Positions 14,901 through 21,965 of a stretch of 28,614 nt of DNA are shown here, in pieces. Numbering within the stretch: position 1 is the first letter of the stretch; the number at the start of each line of letters is the position of its first letter. The notes beneath the pieces were generated by a model. That model was not told the DNA's origin and made no database searches. It was given only the letters and a program-made list of their open reading frames with translations. Both the position numbers and the translations under genes were made by a program. The DNA is from a virus. The stretch is taken from the IMG/VR virus record IMGVR_UViG_3300032217_000566, positions 1 through 28,614 of that record; one strand, written 5' to 3'.

Positions 14901-17900
14901 AGCTTGCAGTGACTGAACAATGTGTCCGTATGTCAGGGCGCGTGTAAACTCTGGAATTACTTCCATCATAAACTTCAACTTAACATCTTGAACTTCATTA
15001 CTGCGAAGTCTAAGTCGATCTAAATTCGCAAGCTTGAATAGTTTATTTGCTGCTCCAATGTTTTTCTTATACAGTGTGTTATCACCGCCAACATTCTGTG
15101 TAATTGTTGAATACACATTGCCAAAGAAGTTATTTACATTTATAAGTGCTTCTACAAGTGAGAACTCTTTAGCTGGTGCAGCTTCTGTAATGTCACTAAG
15201 GTTTTTACTTACGGTTACTTTGCTCTCGATAGACGGTTTAAATCCAGCAAGCAAATCAAAACTATCTGCGATAGTTTTAGGTATCGTATTATCTGTTGGT
15301 TTACTCTTGTTCTTATGAACAATCGAAACTTTTTCAAGAGGGTTTGAAGGACTTGGGAATTCTACATCATAAATTATTCTTGTTGCTTTATCAAATTTAA
15401 TCGCTTTATTTACGGCTCCATTGAAGTTTGTAGGAACTTTGATAGGGATCTGTAACTTTAGAATATGTGCGACTGTAAACGGATTGTTGTCGAACACCCC
15501 AATCTTAACTCCGCTATCTTTATAGAGTTTGTATGGGATGCTAACATTTTGTTCGTAGTTTCCAGTAAATGGATTGAACCAACTTAATTTAGGAGTCTTT
15601 GTAGACTCCATGTTTTGAGTTAGTATCCCATATAGTTCTACTACTTCAGCTAAAGAAAGTGGTGGGTACTTAGCAAAAGTACGCGTCGCCAACATATTCG
15701 ATAGCTCATTGTAATCGATAGCGTCACTGTAGTTAGCGGGCATTCCAAATGCCGCACTCTTCTTAAAGCGCACGACTGCGCCTTCATCAGAAAGGTAGTC
15801 AAGAACTTTAGGAATTTGTTCATTGGCAACTTGTACAGCAACGGACGCACCCCTTACACGTTCTTCATCCGCGAGCCTAAGCTTTTCAATACGTACTCTC
15901 TCAGTTTCAGCTTTAGCTTCCGCCTTAGCTTGAGCTGCTAAGGCTTTAGCGTCACTTGGAACTTTAGGAGTTTTGGGTTCCTTAGGAGCTTTGGGTTCCT
16001 TAGGAGCTTTGGGTTCCTTAGGAGCTTTGGGTTCCTTAGGAGCTTTAGGTTCCTTAGGAGCTTTAGCTTCTTCTACTGCAACTGTCCGCAGACGCTCTGC
16101 AACAGCAGAAGCTTGAAACGGATCAACGTCGTTCTGAGAGGATAGCCGCTCACGAATTCGTTTGTCAGCAGCTTCAAGAGTTAAGCCTCGTCTAACGAGT
16201 GCCTGAACTGCTTCGTTATATTCCTGCCTTGTAAACGAAAGCGAGTCATCGGGTTGGCTTTGGATCGAGTACTTAAGATTCTTATCCGCTTCTGATTGAG
16301 GAAAGATTAAGTTGGGATCTAAAAGTGGGCTTTCGACAATAGCAATAGGAGAAGAGATTTGATCAAGTAAGTCTGGAAGAGCTTGTTCGGAAGTCTCAAG
16401 ATAAGCTCCTTGAACTGCGGCACGAAACTCTTCTGGAGAAATGTCACGAAGTCTTTTGATAATCTCGTCGGCTCTACTATCAGCAAGAGGCTGAATCTTG
16501 AGTTCGTTGATTGGGATGGAAAGAACATCGGGAGTAGCGTCAGCATTGCCAGCCTCTACTTCTGCCATCGTAGTATTATCGTCACCGATTTTAACGTATG
16601 CAATCGGCCCGTTCTCAGATTCGGCGACGCCAATAACTGTGCCAGAATAGAATCCTTTGCTAGTGCGGCCTGATGCAACTTGTCCAATAAGCGGGTTTAC
16701 CTCTTCTTGTTCTGGTGCAACTTCTGCCGTATCAGTACGGAGACTCTGAGCAACAGAAGAAGTAGCGAAAGGCTTCTTGATTGCGCCTGTGAGATTAGCA
16801 TCTTCGATTGGCTTCCTTGATTCGGCAATACGATCAAGCACACTTTTGATATTGCTGCGAAGCTTATCAGCGGTGTCGGGCATCGAGTTGGCTGTCGGTG
16901 CAAGATCACGATTAGTCGCCAGTACGTGTGGATGCTCTGGATTTCCAGAAGATACTTTGACAATGTTGAGCTTACGGATATCTCCAACAGTCTGGTTTAG
17001 ATAATCTGCAACAGCTCGCAGATCTTCAGATCCATAGAAATTATTGATGTCTTTTCCTGAAGTTTTATTGAACCATCCATCTGAGCCAATGCCAAAGATC
17101 GGATACCACTTGCCTACAGCAACGTCAGCTTTGCCGCCAGATCCAGTACTGATGTAGAACGGCACACGAATGCCATTGATAGACGCAAGCACTAACGGTC
17201 TTCCAGAATAGTCCAGCACTCTAGCTTCACCAGACTGCTCTTCAAGAGGTCCGCCAGTTACTGTAGCGTACTTAGTAGTATATGGCGCAGAATCAAAAGT
17301 AACTTTGTTGCCGTTGATATCTGCCGCTTGTGCCAAGACAGATTCAAGCTGCTCAGGATTACTGAAAGACGCTGGCGTAGTTGGCGCAGCTGGTGCGGGT
17401 AGTGCTGGAGTTGCTGCGTTAGCCTGTGGTTTAATGCTTCCAGTTCCGATTAGTCCGACAGCGTTTCTTGCACCAGCAACGGCAGTAGCAGAAGTTTCTT
17501 CTGGCTTATTAGCCATTGCGTTCAGCTGGTCTAGCGTAACAAACTCATCTGAGTTCGCAGCAGCGGCAGCTGGATTAGCCGCAGATGGCTTTGCGGCAGC
17601 TGGAGCAGTAGCCTTTTGTTGCGGTGCAAAGATGCGCTTCTCGATTGCTTCAGCCGTAAGTGGACTACCAGCAGCACGTAAGTTTTCAGCAATTTGATTT
17701 ACGACAGAAGACTTTGCAGCATCTCGACTCTCAGCATCGATCTCTCCGCCTCTCGCGAATTTGCCCAACGTCGCACGGAAAGCTCCAGTTGCTCCACCGA
17801 ATACGCCGCCGTATACTGCCGCCATTCCTGATTGCTTAATGCGCTCAAGCATTGGACGGTCTTGACCCGTGAATCCTGTTTCAACAAACCCGTTGATAAA

Positions 17901-20063
17901 GTCTTGTAAACCTTCTTCAACTGCTTCGTCAGCAAAGCCCTTTGCAACACCCATTGTGGCAGAAGTCTTGAACAAGTTCTTATAGCCAGCTTTAACTGTA
18001 TTAGCTACGACTTTATTGAAAATCTGATTTGCGGCATCAGACTCAAGTTCTCCAGCAGGGAAGTTAATTCCTTTGATCTTTGAGAGAACAGCTTTCATCT
18101 GGCGTGGTGTAGCTCCGCCCAACATGAAGTCTTCTAGACCTCCGTGTCCCAACATCGAGAAGCCGACAGTAGTCGCTCCAGTGATTGTCGCGGCAATCAT
18201 TCCGCCAGCTAAAGCTCTGTTATGTCTTTCCTGCTCAGTCATCTTCTTACCTTCAGGGGAGTCCTGTAGGACAGAGTAGATATTTGCATAGGTGCTGCCA
18301 CCTTCACGGGTAGCCGCTGTCACAAACTGTGCAGAACGAATCAGGTACTTATTTGCAGTAGTCTCCGCATAGGCTTTAATGGCAGTAGCGGCACTTTGTT
18401 CTATCGTTTGCGTAGCCGTCGCTTTTACAAGACCTTTTGTAACGAGTCGAGCTGCGGCATCTGCTGCCGTTTCAGTTGCTGCTCTAGCGAGTGCGCCCCT
18501 TGCAATCCCAGTAACGATTCCCTTTGCAGTTAAGCGTGCGCCAGCGTATGCTGCTCCTCCGATTCCGCCAGCTTCTGTCAAAGCTGCCATTGTCACCATA
18601 TCAGCAACAACAGGAGCTACCATTTCTCCGAATGTAGTAGTAACGCCAAAATCTTCTCCAAAGATGTTTGCGAGTGTCTTGCGCGAGGATCTTTCTCGAT
18701 GTGACTTTAGCAGTGCGTCTATGCTTTCTTTGTTCTTTGTAACAGCCCCTACAGTATGGTAGATGTCAGCAACGCTATCGTATACTGAAGAACCAATGGC
18801 CCCGACAATTTCATTCTTAAAGTAGTTATAGTCATGCGTATTTAAAAAGTTATCCAGAACTTCTGACTTCTTTTTACCTTGTGCAAAGCCAGTCTGCACA
18901 GCATTCGTCCACTCATCTGATAGATAAGAATCCTTAAATACTTGTCCATAGGTGTCGAAAGACGAATCAAGTTTAGACTCGCGCATAGCACCGAAACCAG
19001 CACGTTGATCTTCTGTAAGATCTGGATTCGCTGTGACGGCATTGAATACACTCTGCTTGATAAGGGCATCACGATGCATGACAGGGGAACCGTATCCAAA
19101 GTAATGGAGGTTCTTCGTAATCTCTTCGCCTTCACGGAACTTGAGTTGTCCAGAATCAGCTGCAATAGTCCCACCTAAGAACTCAAGAGCGGCACGCTTA
19201 TCTGCATCAGGAAGATCAGAAAGTTCTGGAAGTTTTTCATCTAGATTATCGATGAGCTGTTTGTAATGAAAATCAATATCCCTCAGGGCAGAAGTTTTTC
19301 CATTATCAATATCTCCAATATCTGTAGCTAACTTCAAGGCATTCTTCTTAAATTCTTCATCCTTATTAAAAAGGGTAGAAGCTGCCGCTCTAGCTTTATC
19401 GTAGTTTTGTAATTGAAACTTAGGAACAGTAGAACCTGTAGGAATCGTATATGCATCTTGAATAGCAAGAGCGTCGTCGGCACTAAGAAACCCCATTCGT
19501 TTGCCTTGCTGATATGCATCATAAGGAGTCATATTCTTCGCAAGCTCTCCGCCGACATAACGCGTGTCGCCTTTAGCATCTTTGATTTTAGCAAAAGGAA
19601 TAGTACCTTCGCTGAGTAACTTCATCTGAACCTTATCATAATTGGCGTCAGTAGCCGCTTTAGCTTTAGCTTCAAGCTCTGGCATTGCCGCCTGATAAGT
19701 TTCAAGATCTGGTCCTTCGATCTTGCCAGCTTCAAGATTCTTCTTAGTGATGTAGAAGCGACGCATATCGTCGTAGCCAGCATCCTGTTCATTAGTGTTG
19801 CCAAAGACGTAATCGAACTTCCGTTCAAATGGCGTTTCTTTAGGAGCAAACTGTTTGTCAATATCCTCTTTGCTTAACCCTAAAATAGGGTCTGATAGTG
19901 AAGCATATCGCGCTTCATCTACTGTCTTATTAATATCTCCATCAAGCTTGCCCTCTTTAAAGTAAGAGTCTTTGACGTATTCAGAATACTTATTACGCTT
20001 TTCTAGTTCATCGCTAACATTGTTTGAAAGCGACCATTGGTCGATTGATTGAAGCTCAGGCAT
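8892..20063 (-). CDS. Giant (3,723-residue) polyvalent virion-type protein with a zincin motif
   Basis: One uninterrupted frame of 11.2 kb. Visible parts: hydrophobic, Gly/Ala-rich segments near residues 490-530 and 620-650; Ala/Pro-rich linkers near 790-900; a mixed domain around 905-1045; a KAPKEP repeat at about 1333-1365 followed by an Ala/Lys/Glu helix; a zinc-protease motif HEYVHALT with HExxH at 2178-2182 and a downstream NFEEFIATYF that could give the third ligand; long charged helices; and hydrophobic stretches near 3160 and 3390. Such multidomain giants are known in phages as polyvalent proteins, thought to be packaged and ejected with DNA. N4 virion RNA polymerase and T7 gp16 are functional analogies only. 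It follows two probable virion genes on the same strand. The TAG stop overlaps the convergent gene. Confidence 0.75.
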   Translation of the reverse strand: MPELQSIDQWSLSNNVSDELEKRNKYSEYVKDSYFKEGKLDGDINKTVDEARYASLSDPILGLSKEDIDKQFAPKETPFERKFDYVFGNTNEQDAGYDDMRRFYITKKNLEAGKIEGPDLETYQAAMPELEAKAKAATDANYDKVQMKLLSEGTIPFAKIKDAKGDTRYVGGELAKNMTPYDAYQQGKRMGFLSADDALAIQDAYTIPTGSTVPKFQLQNYDKARAAASTLFNKDEEFKKNALKLATDIGDIDNGKTSALRDIDFHYKQLIDNLDEKLPELSDLPDADKRAALEFLGGTIAADSGQLKFREGEEITKNLHYFGYGSPVMHRDALIKQSVFNAVTANPDLTEDQRAGFGAMRESKLDSSFDTYGQVFKDSYLSDEWTNAVQTGFAQGKKKSEVLDNFLNTHDYNYFKNEIVGAIGSSVYDSVADIYHTVGAVTKNKESIDALLKSHRERSSRKTLANIFGEDFGVTTTFGEMVAPVVADMVTMAALTEAGGIGGAAYAGARLTAKGIVTGIARGALARAATETAADAAARLVTKGLVKATATQTIEQSAATAIKAYAETTANKYLIRSAQFVTAATREGGSTYANIYSVLQDSPEGKKMTEQERHNRALAGGMIAATITGATTVGFSMLGHGGLEDFMLGGATPRQMKAVLSKIKGINFPAGELESDAANQIFNKVVANTVKAGYKNLFKTSATMGVAKGFADEAVEEGLQDFINGFVETGFTGQDRPMLERIKQSGMAAVYGGVFGGATGAFRATLGKFARGGEIDAESRDAAKSSVVNQIAENLRAAGSPLTAEAIEKRIFAPQQKATAPAAAKPSAANPAAAAANSDEFVTLDQLNAMANKPEETSATAVAGARNAVGLIGTGSIKPQANAATPALPAPAAPTTPASFSNPEQLESVLAQAADINGNKVTFDSAPYTTKYATVTGGPLEEQSGEARVLDYSGRPLVLASINGIRVPFYISTGSGGKADVAVGKWYPIFGIGSDGWFNKTSGKDINNFYGSEDLRAVADYLNQTVGDIRKLNIVKVSSGNPEHPHVLATNRDLAPTANSMPDTADKLRSNIKSVLDRIAESRKPIEDANLTGAIKKPFATSSVAQSLRTDTAEVAPEQEEVNPLIGQVASGRTSKGFYSGTVIGVAESENGPIAYVKIGDDNTTMAEVEAGNADATPDVLSIPINELKIQPLADSRADEIIKRLRDISPEEFRAAVQGAYLETSEQALPDLLDQISSPIAIVESPLLDPNLIFPQSEADKNLKYSIQSQPDDSLSFTRQEYNEAVQALVRRGLTLEAADKRIRERLSSQNDVDPFQASAVAERLRTVAVEEAKAPKEPKAPKEPKAPKEPKAPKEPKAPKEPKTPKVPSDAKALAAQAKAEAKAETERVRIEKLRLADEERVRGASVAVQVANEQIPKVLDYLSDEGAVVRFKKSAAFGMPANYSDAIDYNELSNMLATRTFAKYPPLSLAEVVELYGILTQNMESTKTPKLSWFNPFTGNYEQNVSIPYKLYKDSGVKIGVFDNNPFTVAHILKLQIPIKVPTNFNGAVNKAIKFDKATRIIYDVEFPSPSNPLEKVSIVHKNKSKPTDNTIPKTIADSFDLLAGFKPSIESKVTVSKNLSDITEAAPAKEFSLVEALINVNNFFGNVYSTITQNVGGDNTLYKKNIGAANKLFKLANLDRLRLRSNEVQDVKLKFMMEVIPEFTRALTYGHIVQSLQAADILVRNGSTYSIKPEGTEQARSILLNSLSVPSDAKLDQDLKVTSAEENKASFLYTFGFKTGSIKPEILVSAKKNAERVLDPQWANKVVDQFLLNTINDNIAHADSNGDFPNVPTIVSRIRDRLKDRLEYERATRDNAEADAYSKLRSEVTGNEFESALNEVYGYDESTTSYIHTAEDAAYLAEVNRYIVRDALSVIKSDGEIGRAMKRLAKQTAFKDSPQLVDNMSGQQCFAAIAQWASPSGNRFSVMESHLFRRKVLDTFKTVNATTRAVYDAFEASGSFQYDFRQQWNKKVQSRMVNELGFTEAEVKFMREESRAIKELMDIGMSSGEAASVVIAARVGQRSYAAPSFISDKYRAFYRNKNNQEVERLSLESGNVESVISALNLIAKSGKDKNHKAIAKLLLKNPDIIRNIQFVITDINNNEAGNFIPFESGGGRVSVNLAGYYGNGVESVLLHEYVHALTVDLLTRPDVSLTSSQRTAKARLKGLYELTKAAYTEDSRLTGRRSVAFELATENFEEFIATYFSSSDFQNSLKFLQDPKTKGKNFFARIYDAILSAFGIKPTSEFDTALAALTDFTEVGNSSMARTSRDYIDRGIQEAISVGVSRRIIPVVEKVSESQQQTRFANFGSISEDIDTSPEQKEVINILIDQAVRGLIPADVSVEVFNTQAEADAHGIFADRPEDAIVAALMKNDAGETYPAIFINRETMGKALLNQQSTISDPLNAKAILESLIGEELDHVAEFYAISTEELNGLADSFIDQDFYNIVDEYTANPSRRSQLREALQNDEDGEIKRQLIGEMLRMEKQKITRGYTTEEDIAFYESDPSLMRIMFRYFKGVFKRMYARYNLNKDNPEVAGMIHRMAVELEFMQSGGRNVDNHSPFDPRSPEANVEVLRRRYAATAREVNPDTTDEEIEERFKYLFDTLELPVALFKNGNYQHASSTWSKLIKGDIDERVIKLKKNQQSFERATDALGKSLTSKITKQIKEAYGSEANAPSDLLADAVGTTEFIQIEKELKQKFQSEYRTYVATVKQRVRDGEFNPETSAKLTSKEYLTSVHQRLVVQRITAERSRLRDEILRKQSAALEKISLTSPELAAALLEMRKVTDAFSRKVKEQYGLKGSLAVRFDAGMGIYLTRSYRTFSEEGYVDKVLTSKDEAFVKIRDEAMEYFRELYVKKEASIRVKDSTKQSKIDGSKALTKEQARIEAKDYLDDHPEIAAQLMVQYIRSYDPEYNRKSGVLAKGVTKSLIDNLKRKTNIDPRLRALLGEYSQDTEAVSNLLNTYSTVTTMVARQSFYNNLISMGSSKPVLDPDGNQVVGEDGLPVEQGFLYTEEQLKALIKKDPTTQQRYANLRTGKIYVPDSKEIVPDDLGGTYDPTYNMYGPLELIEGMRKMYSPPVIDDNLTASQLATKEVSNLFNKLTGLSLGVKTMGSIGFYLRNIVSNTLFFGPSQGFVNFKSMGLSMKLIGQVVKDPHDIDAYRAELVSLNILNNEMQSSLIKDLLKGRKTPESLKAEANSIMEKLQAVKQKAGAVYGKASDATAPLTDRLRAASGAVDGFYKMAYFHHELETFQKAKQHDLDAGNTDSYYAKLTDYEMKRLAADNVLATAQSYSEAPAIIQATVRSGGMFVAPFLRYKTEVPRIIFNTYKLASKERKSDNPVIRSRGQKRFWGMNSVLFVISGAASEALRRWMGIGDDEDDALREGMPSFAKDNTYFYYRWLDGKLMSGDLTFINPYSLVADPILRSLEQISRGNYSKAMTDFTGALSSTYLDTQIFTGALLDVWNNQDRSTKQPIFYESDGIMQYAKKLGYIIDNSFNPRTIQKAWEAFNSAQGLAVDDKYAPLHILLDEFNVIKPREVNVTESATKFLRNKQKERNDLTGRINQLKTQRALSDDEVKGLAREWVETRVRIDEEVYKGLRGFLNIPNSGFGIREAAGLMKQQDMGYGDRRISLIFNGLSEKPVPNPAFIEKVLSLGDVGVQRMKTFNDELNRYTRYIKLNPQ
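15974..16066 (-). repeat. 18-bp tandem repeat encoding Lys-Ala-Pro-Lys-Glu-Pro units
   Basis: About five near-identical 18-bp units (GGGTTCCTTAGGAGCTTT as read on the plus strand) encode the KAPKEP linker of the giant protein. Identity at nucleotide level points to recent expansion. The product is a stiff basic spacer between domains. Confidence 0.85.
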
Positions 20064-20099
20064 AGCTGGTGCTGGTTGGGGTATGTAGTTTAGGTTAGT

Positions 20100-21155
20100 C
20101 TATTTAGGGGTATTTACTTTAAAGCCACTAAAAATTTTATCTTGTTCTGGAAGAGGAGTAGAAGTTTGGTAGGGTACAGGAGTGCCATAAAATTCTCCTG
20201 AAGCGCGACGATAAAGAACTGTTGATTCTTCGTCGAGTTTATCGCCTAAAGCTTTGTAGAGATCTAAGTCATTCTGATACTTGTTCTCGATCTCTTTTTG
20301 ATCTTTGCCTGTGAGCATAGATAAGTTACGCACGTAAGTATTACGCTGTGTGGGCTTAAATAGCTTGCCGCCTTCTGGCAAAGGAGGCGGCGGGACATTT
20401 GATGTATTTTTAACTTCGCCACCTAAAATAGAAGTAGCATAGTCTTGTTGAGCGGCCCCAATAAAGGCAGGAGAATTATGCTGTGCCCGCATATCCTTAA
20501 TGAAGTCGGACTTAATCTTAAGAGCGTCGCCAGCACGTTCAGCTTCAGCCTTTGAGTTCTTCTCTTCCGCAGCTTTTTTATTCGCGTAATCTACAAGCTT
20601 AAGGCGAGCGGCATCAGGACTCACGATACCAGATGCAAGATCGTTTGCCATCTGTGGATCATACGGAGTAAGCTGCTGGACTAGATTGTAGTTCATGCTC
20701 TTCGCTTCACGTTCGTCTGCTGCCATAGCCGCAGCACGATTCCTATACGCATCGAGCGTAGCTGCCCCGATAGAAGTTCTGAATACTAGTGGATCTTGAG
20801 ACTGGAGTTTAGCAAGCCCAATTGTAATGTCTGTTGGCTTTGCATCAGGACTAAACAAAGACTCCATCGCGTTCGTTAAAGCACCAATTTTATTGGCCGC
20901 ATCACGCTCCTGTTGCAATTTTAAAGTTTCAGACTGGTAGTCAGTCATGGCCCGTTGGAATGAAAGCTGTTCAGTGGCAGACTTAGATAAAGCTGAAAGA
21001 GTATCGTTCTGAGCTTTCAGAAAAGGAGAAACTTCTGCGACATACTTCTGAGACAGATAAGATTTTTCACGATCTGAAAGTCGGCTGGACGAAAGATCTG
21101 AAAAATAACTGCTCTTCATAGGAGCAATATCACTAGCATAATCAAAAGTAGCCAT
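20100..21155 (-). CDS. Probable virion protein with coiled-coil, 351 residues
   Basis: Not recognised by family. The first 110 residues are polar and strongly helical (SDREKSYLSQKYVAEVSP; SETLKLQQERDAANK), and a second charged helix lies near 190-215 (NKKAAEEKNSKAEAERAGDA). A proline run VPPPPLPEGG follows at about 255-264. The gene sits 3 bp from its upstream neighbour and 36 bp before the giant gene, so the three appear to be one leftward unit. By analogy with podovirus internal-core proteins it may be a structural or ejected protein; this is inference. Start ATG 21155. Confidence 0.65.
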   Translation of the reverse strand: MATFDYASDIAPMKSSYFSDLSSSRLSDREKSYLSQKYVAEVSPFLKAQNDTLSALSKSATEQLSFQRAMTDYQSETLKLQQERDAANKIGALTNAMESLFSPDAKPTDITIGLAKLQSQDPLVFRTSIGAATLDAYRNRAAAMAADEREAKSMNYNLVQQLTPYDPQMANDLASGIVSPDAARLKLVDYANKKAAEEKNSKAEAERAGDALKIKSDFIKDMRAQHNSPAFIGAAQQDYATSILGGEVKNTSNVPPPPLPEGGKLFKPTQRNTYVRNLSMLTGKDQKEIENKYQNDLDLYKALGDKLDEESTVLYRRASGEFYGTPVPYQTSTPLPEQDKIFSGFKVNTPK

Positions 21156-21158
21156 AAG

Positions 21159-21761
21159 TTATCGAGGAGTTGGGACAGGACTAAGAGTACCATTCTTCCT
21201 TAAAGCCTCAATCTGTGCCCTGATAAATTCATTGGTAAGCCTGTTTTGCTCTTCAAGTTGGGCTTGATACTGCATAGCTGCGCTAGTAGCTGCGCCGTCT
21301 TGTTTGTCCCGCTCTGCTTGATATCCTTCGCTTTTGAGAACTGGCTCTTTAAGTCCAGTAGCTCCAGCAGTTTTGGCAAGATCATTTGCAGCACCACCGA
21401 AGCCTTGTCTTTTAAGGCGTCTAGCCATACGCAAGGCTTTACCCGTATCTGATTCAAGGGCCGTAGCGGGCATACTAGTTGCTGTTGACGTACCCATACG
21501 TGCGCCTTGCATCGCGTCGTAACGATCAAGCAAGCGGGTAGTCGGTCCTTGCGAATTGGATGGGTTCAAGTTTGGTCCGCCGAATGCTCCACTATCCTTT
21601 GACCTTTGACGGGCTGCGGCTTCGTCGGCATCAAAGATAGATCGCACAGGTTTTGCCGTAGCAAGTGGCATAGCAGGGAGCGGTTTGAACTTTTCTTCTT
21701 CATCAGGAAACAATCTCCCGCTAGTCGTAGCAAATTTCCCGTTAGCAATCGTCGAAGCCAT
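21159..21761 (-). CDS. Probable virion-associated protein, 200 residues, first gene of the late unit
   Basis: Not recognised. It is low in hydrophobic residues, with a disordered N-terminal half (Gly, Ser, Thr, Asn, Pro-rich: GGPNLNPSNSQGPTTR) and a helical C-terminus (AAMQYQAQLEEQNRLTNEFI). Ala/Arg-rich LRMARRLKRQGFGGAANDLA lies near residues 109-128. Composition and position resemble small internal virion or scaffold-type proteins. Start ATG 21761 lies 6 bp after a -10-like TAAATT, so the mRNA may be leaderless. Confidence 0.6.
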   Translation of the reverse strand: MASTIANGKFATTSGRLFPDEEEKFKPLPAMPLATAKPVRSIFDADEAAARQRSKDSGAFGGPNLNPSNSQGPTTRLLDRYDAMQGARMGTSTATSMPATALESDTGKALRMARRLKRQGFGGAANDLAKTAGATGLKEPVLKSEGYQAERDKQDGAATSAAMQYQAQLEEQNRLTNEFIRAQIEALRKNGTLSPVPTPR

Positions 21762-21767
21762 TCGCAG

Positions 21768-21796
21768 AATTTACGGCAACACGCTCAATTTGTCAA
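21768..21796 (-). promoter_or_regulatory. Candidate promoter of the leftward virion unit
   Basis: On the minus strand TTGACA (21791-21796), a 17-bp spacer and TAAATT (21768-21773), a 4/6 match to the -10 consensus. The expected start falls on the A of the ATG at 21761, which would make a leaderless transcript. It lies directly before the 200-residue gene and after the hairpin element. Confidence 0.5.
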
Positions 21797-21852
21797 CACA
21801 TTAGCAATACAGGCGTTCAACTTAACACCGCCTACTTTAAATAGGTGGGATT

Positions 21853-21964
21853 CGTCAATTATTTTCTCCTATACAATATAAAAAGTCTTATTTAGAAGTC
21901 CTTCACTAATGTGTCGGACACATTAGTGAACAGTGTTATGATAAGACTTTTTAACTTACAAAAC
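21853..21964. repeat. 112-bp direct repeat (right copy) with long palindrome, next to terL stop
   Basis: The second copy of the 221-332 element, same orientation, starting 21,632 bp away. The inner 14-bp arms (21902-21915 and 21917-21930) carry paired changes relative to the left copy: G272/C296 there is C/G here, so pairing is kept. The outer arms end in AAAAAG and CTTTTT. It ends 2 bp beyond the terL stop, so on the minus strand it can act as a terL terminator, with T runs on both strands. Flank conservation beyond the stem suggests an additional function. Confidence 0.85.
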
Positions 21965-21965
21965 G

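Noticed and set aside
17305-18762. Plus-strand Ala/Val/Ser-rich frames within the giant gene
   Set aside because: They are antisense shadows of Ala/Gly-rich parts of the giant protein, with no promoters or start signals.
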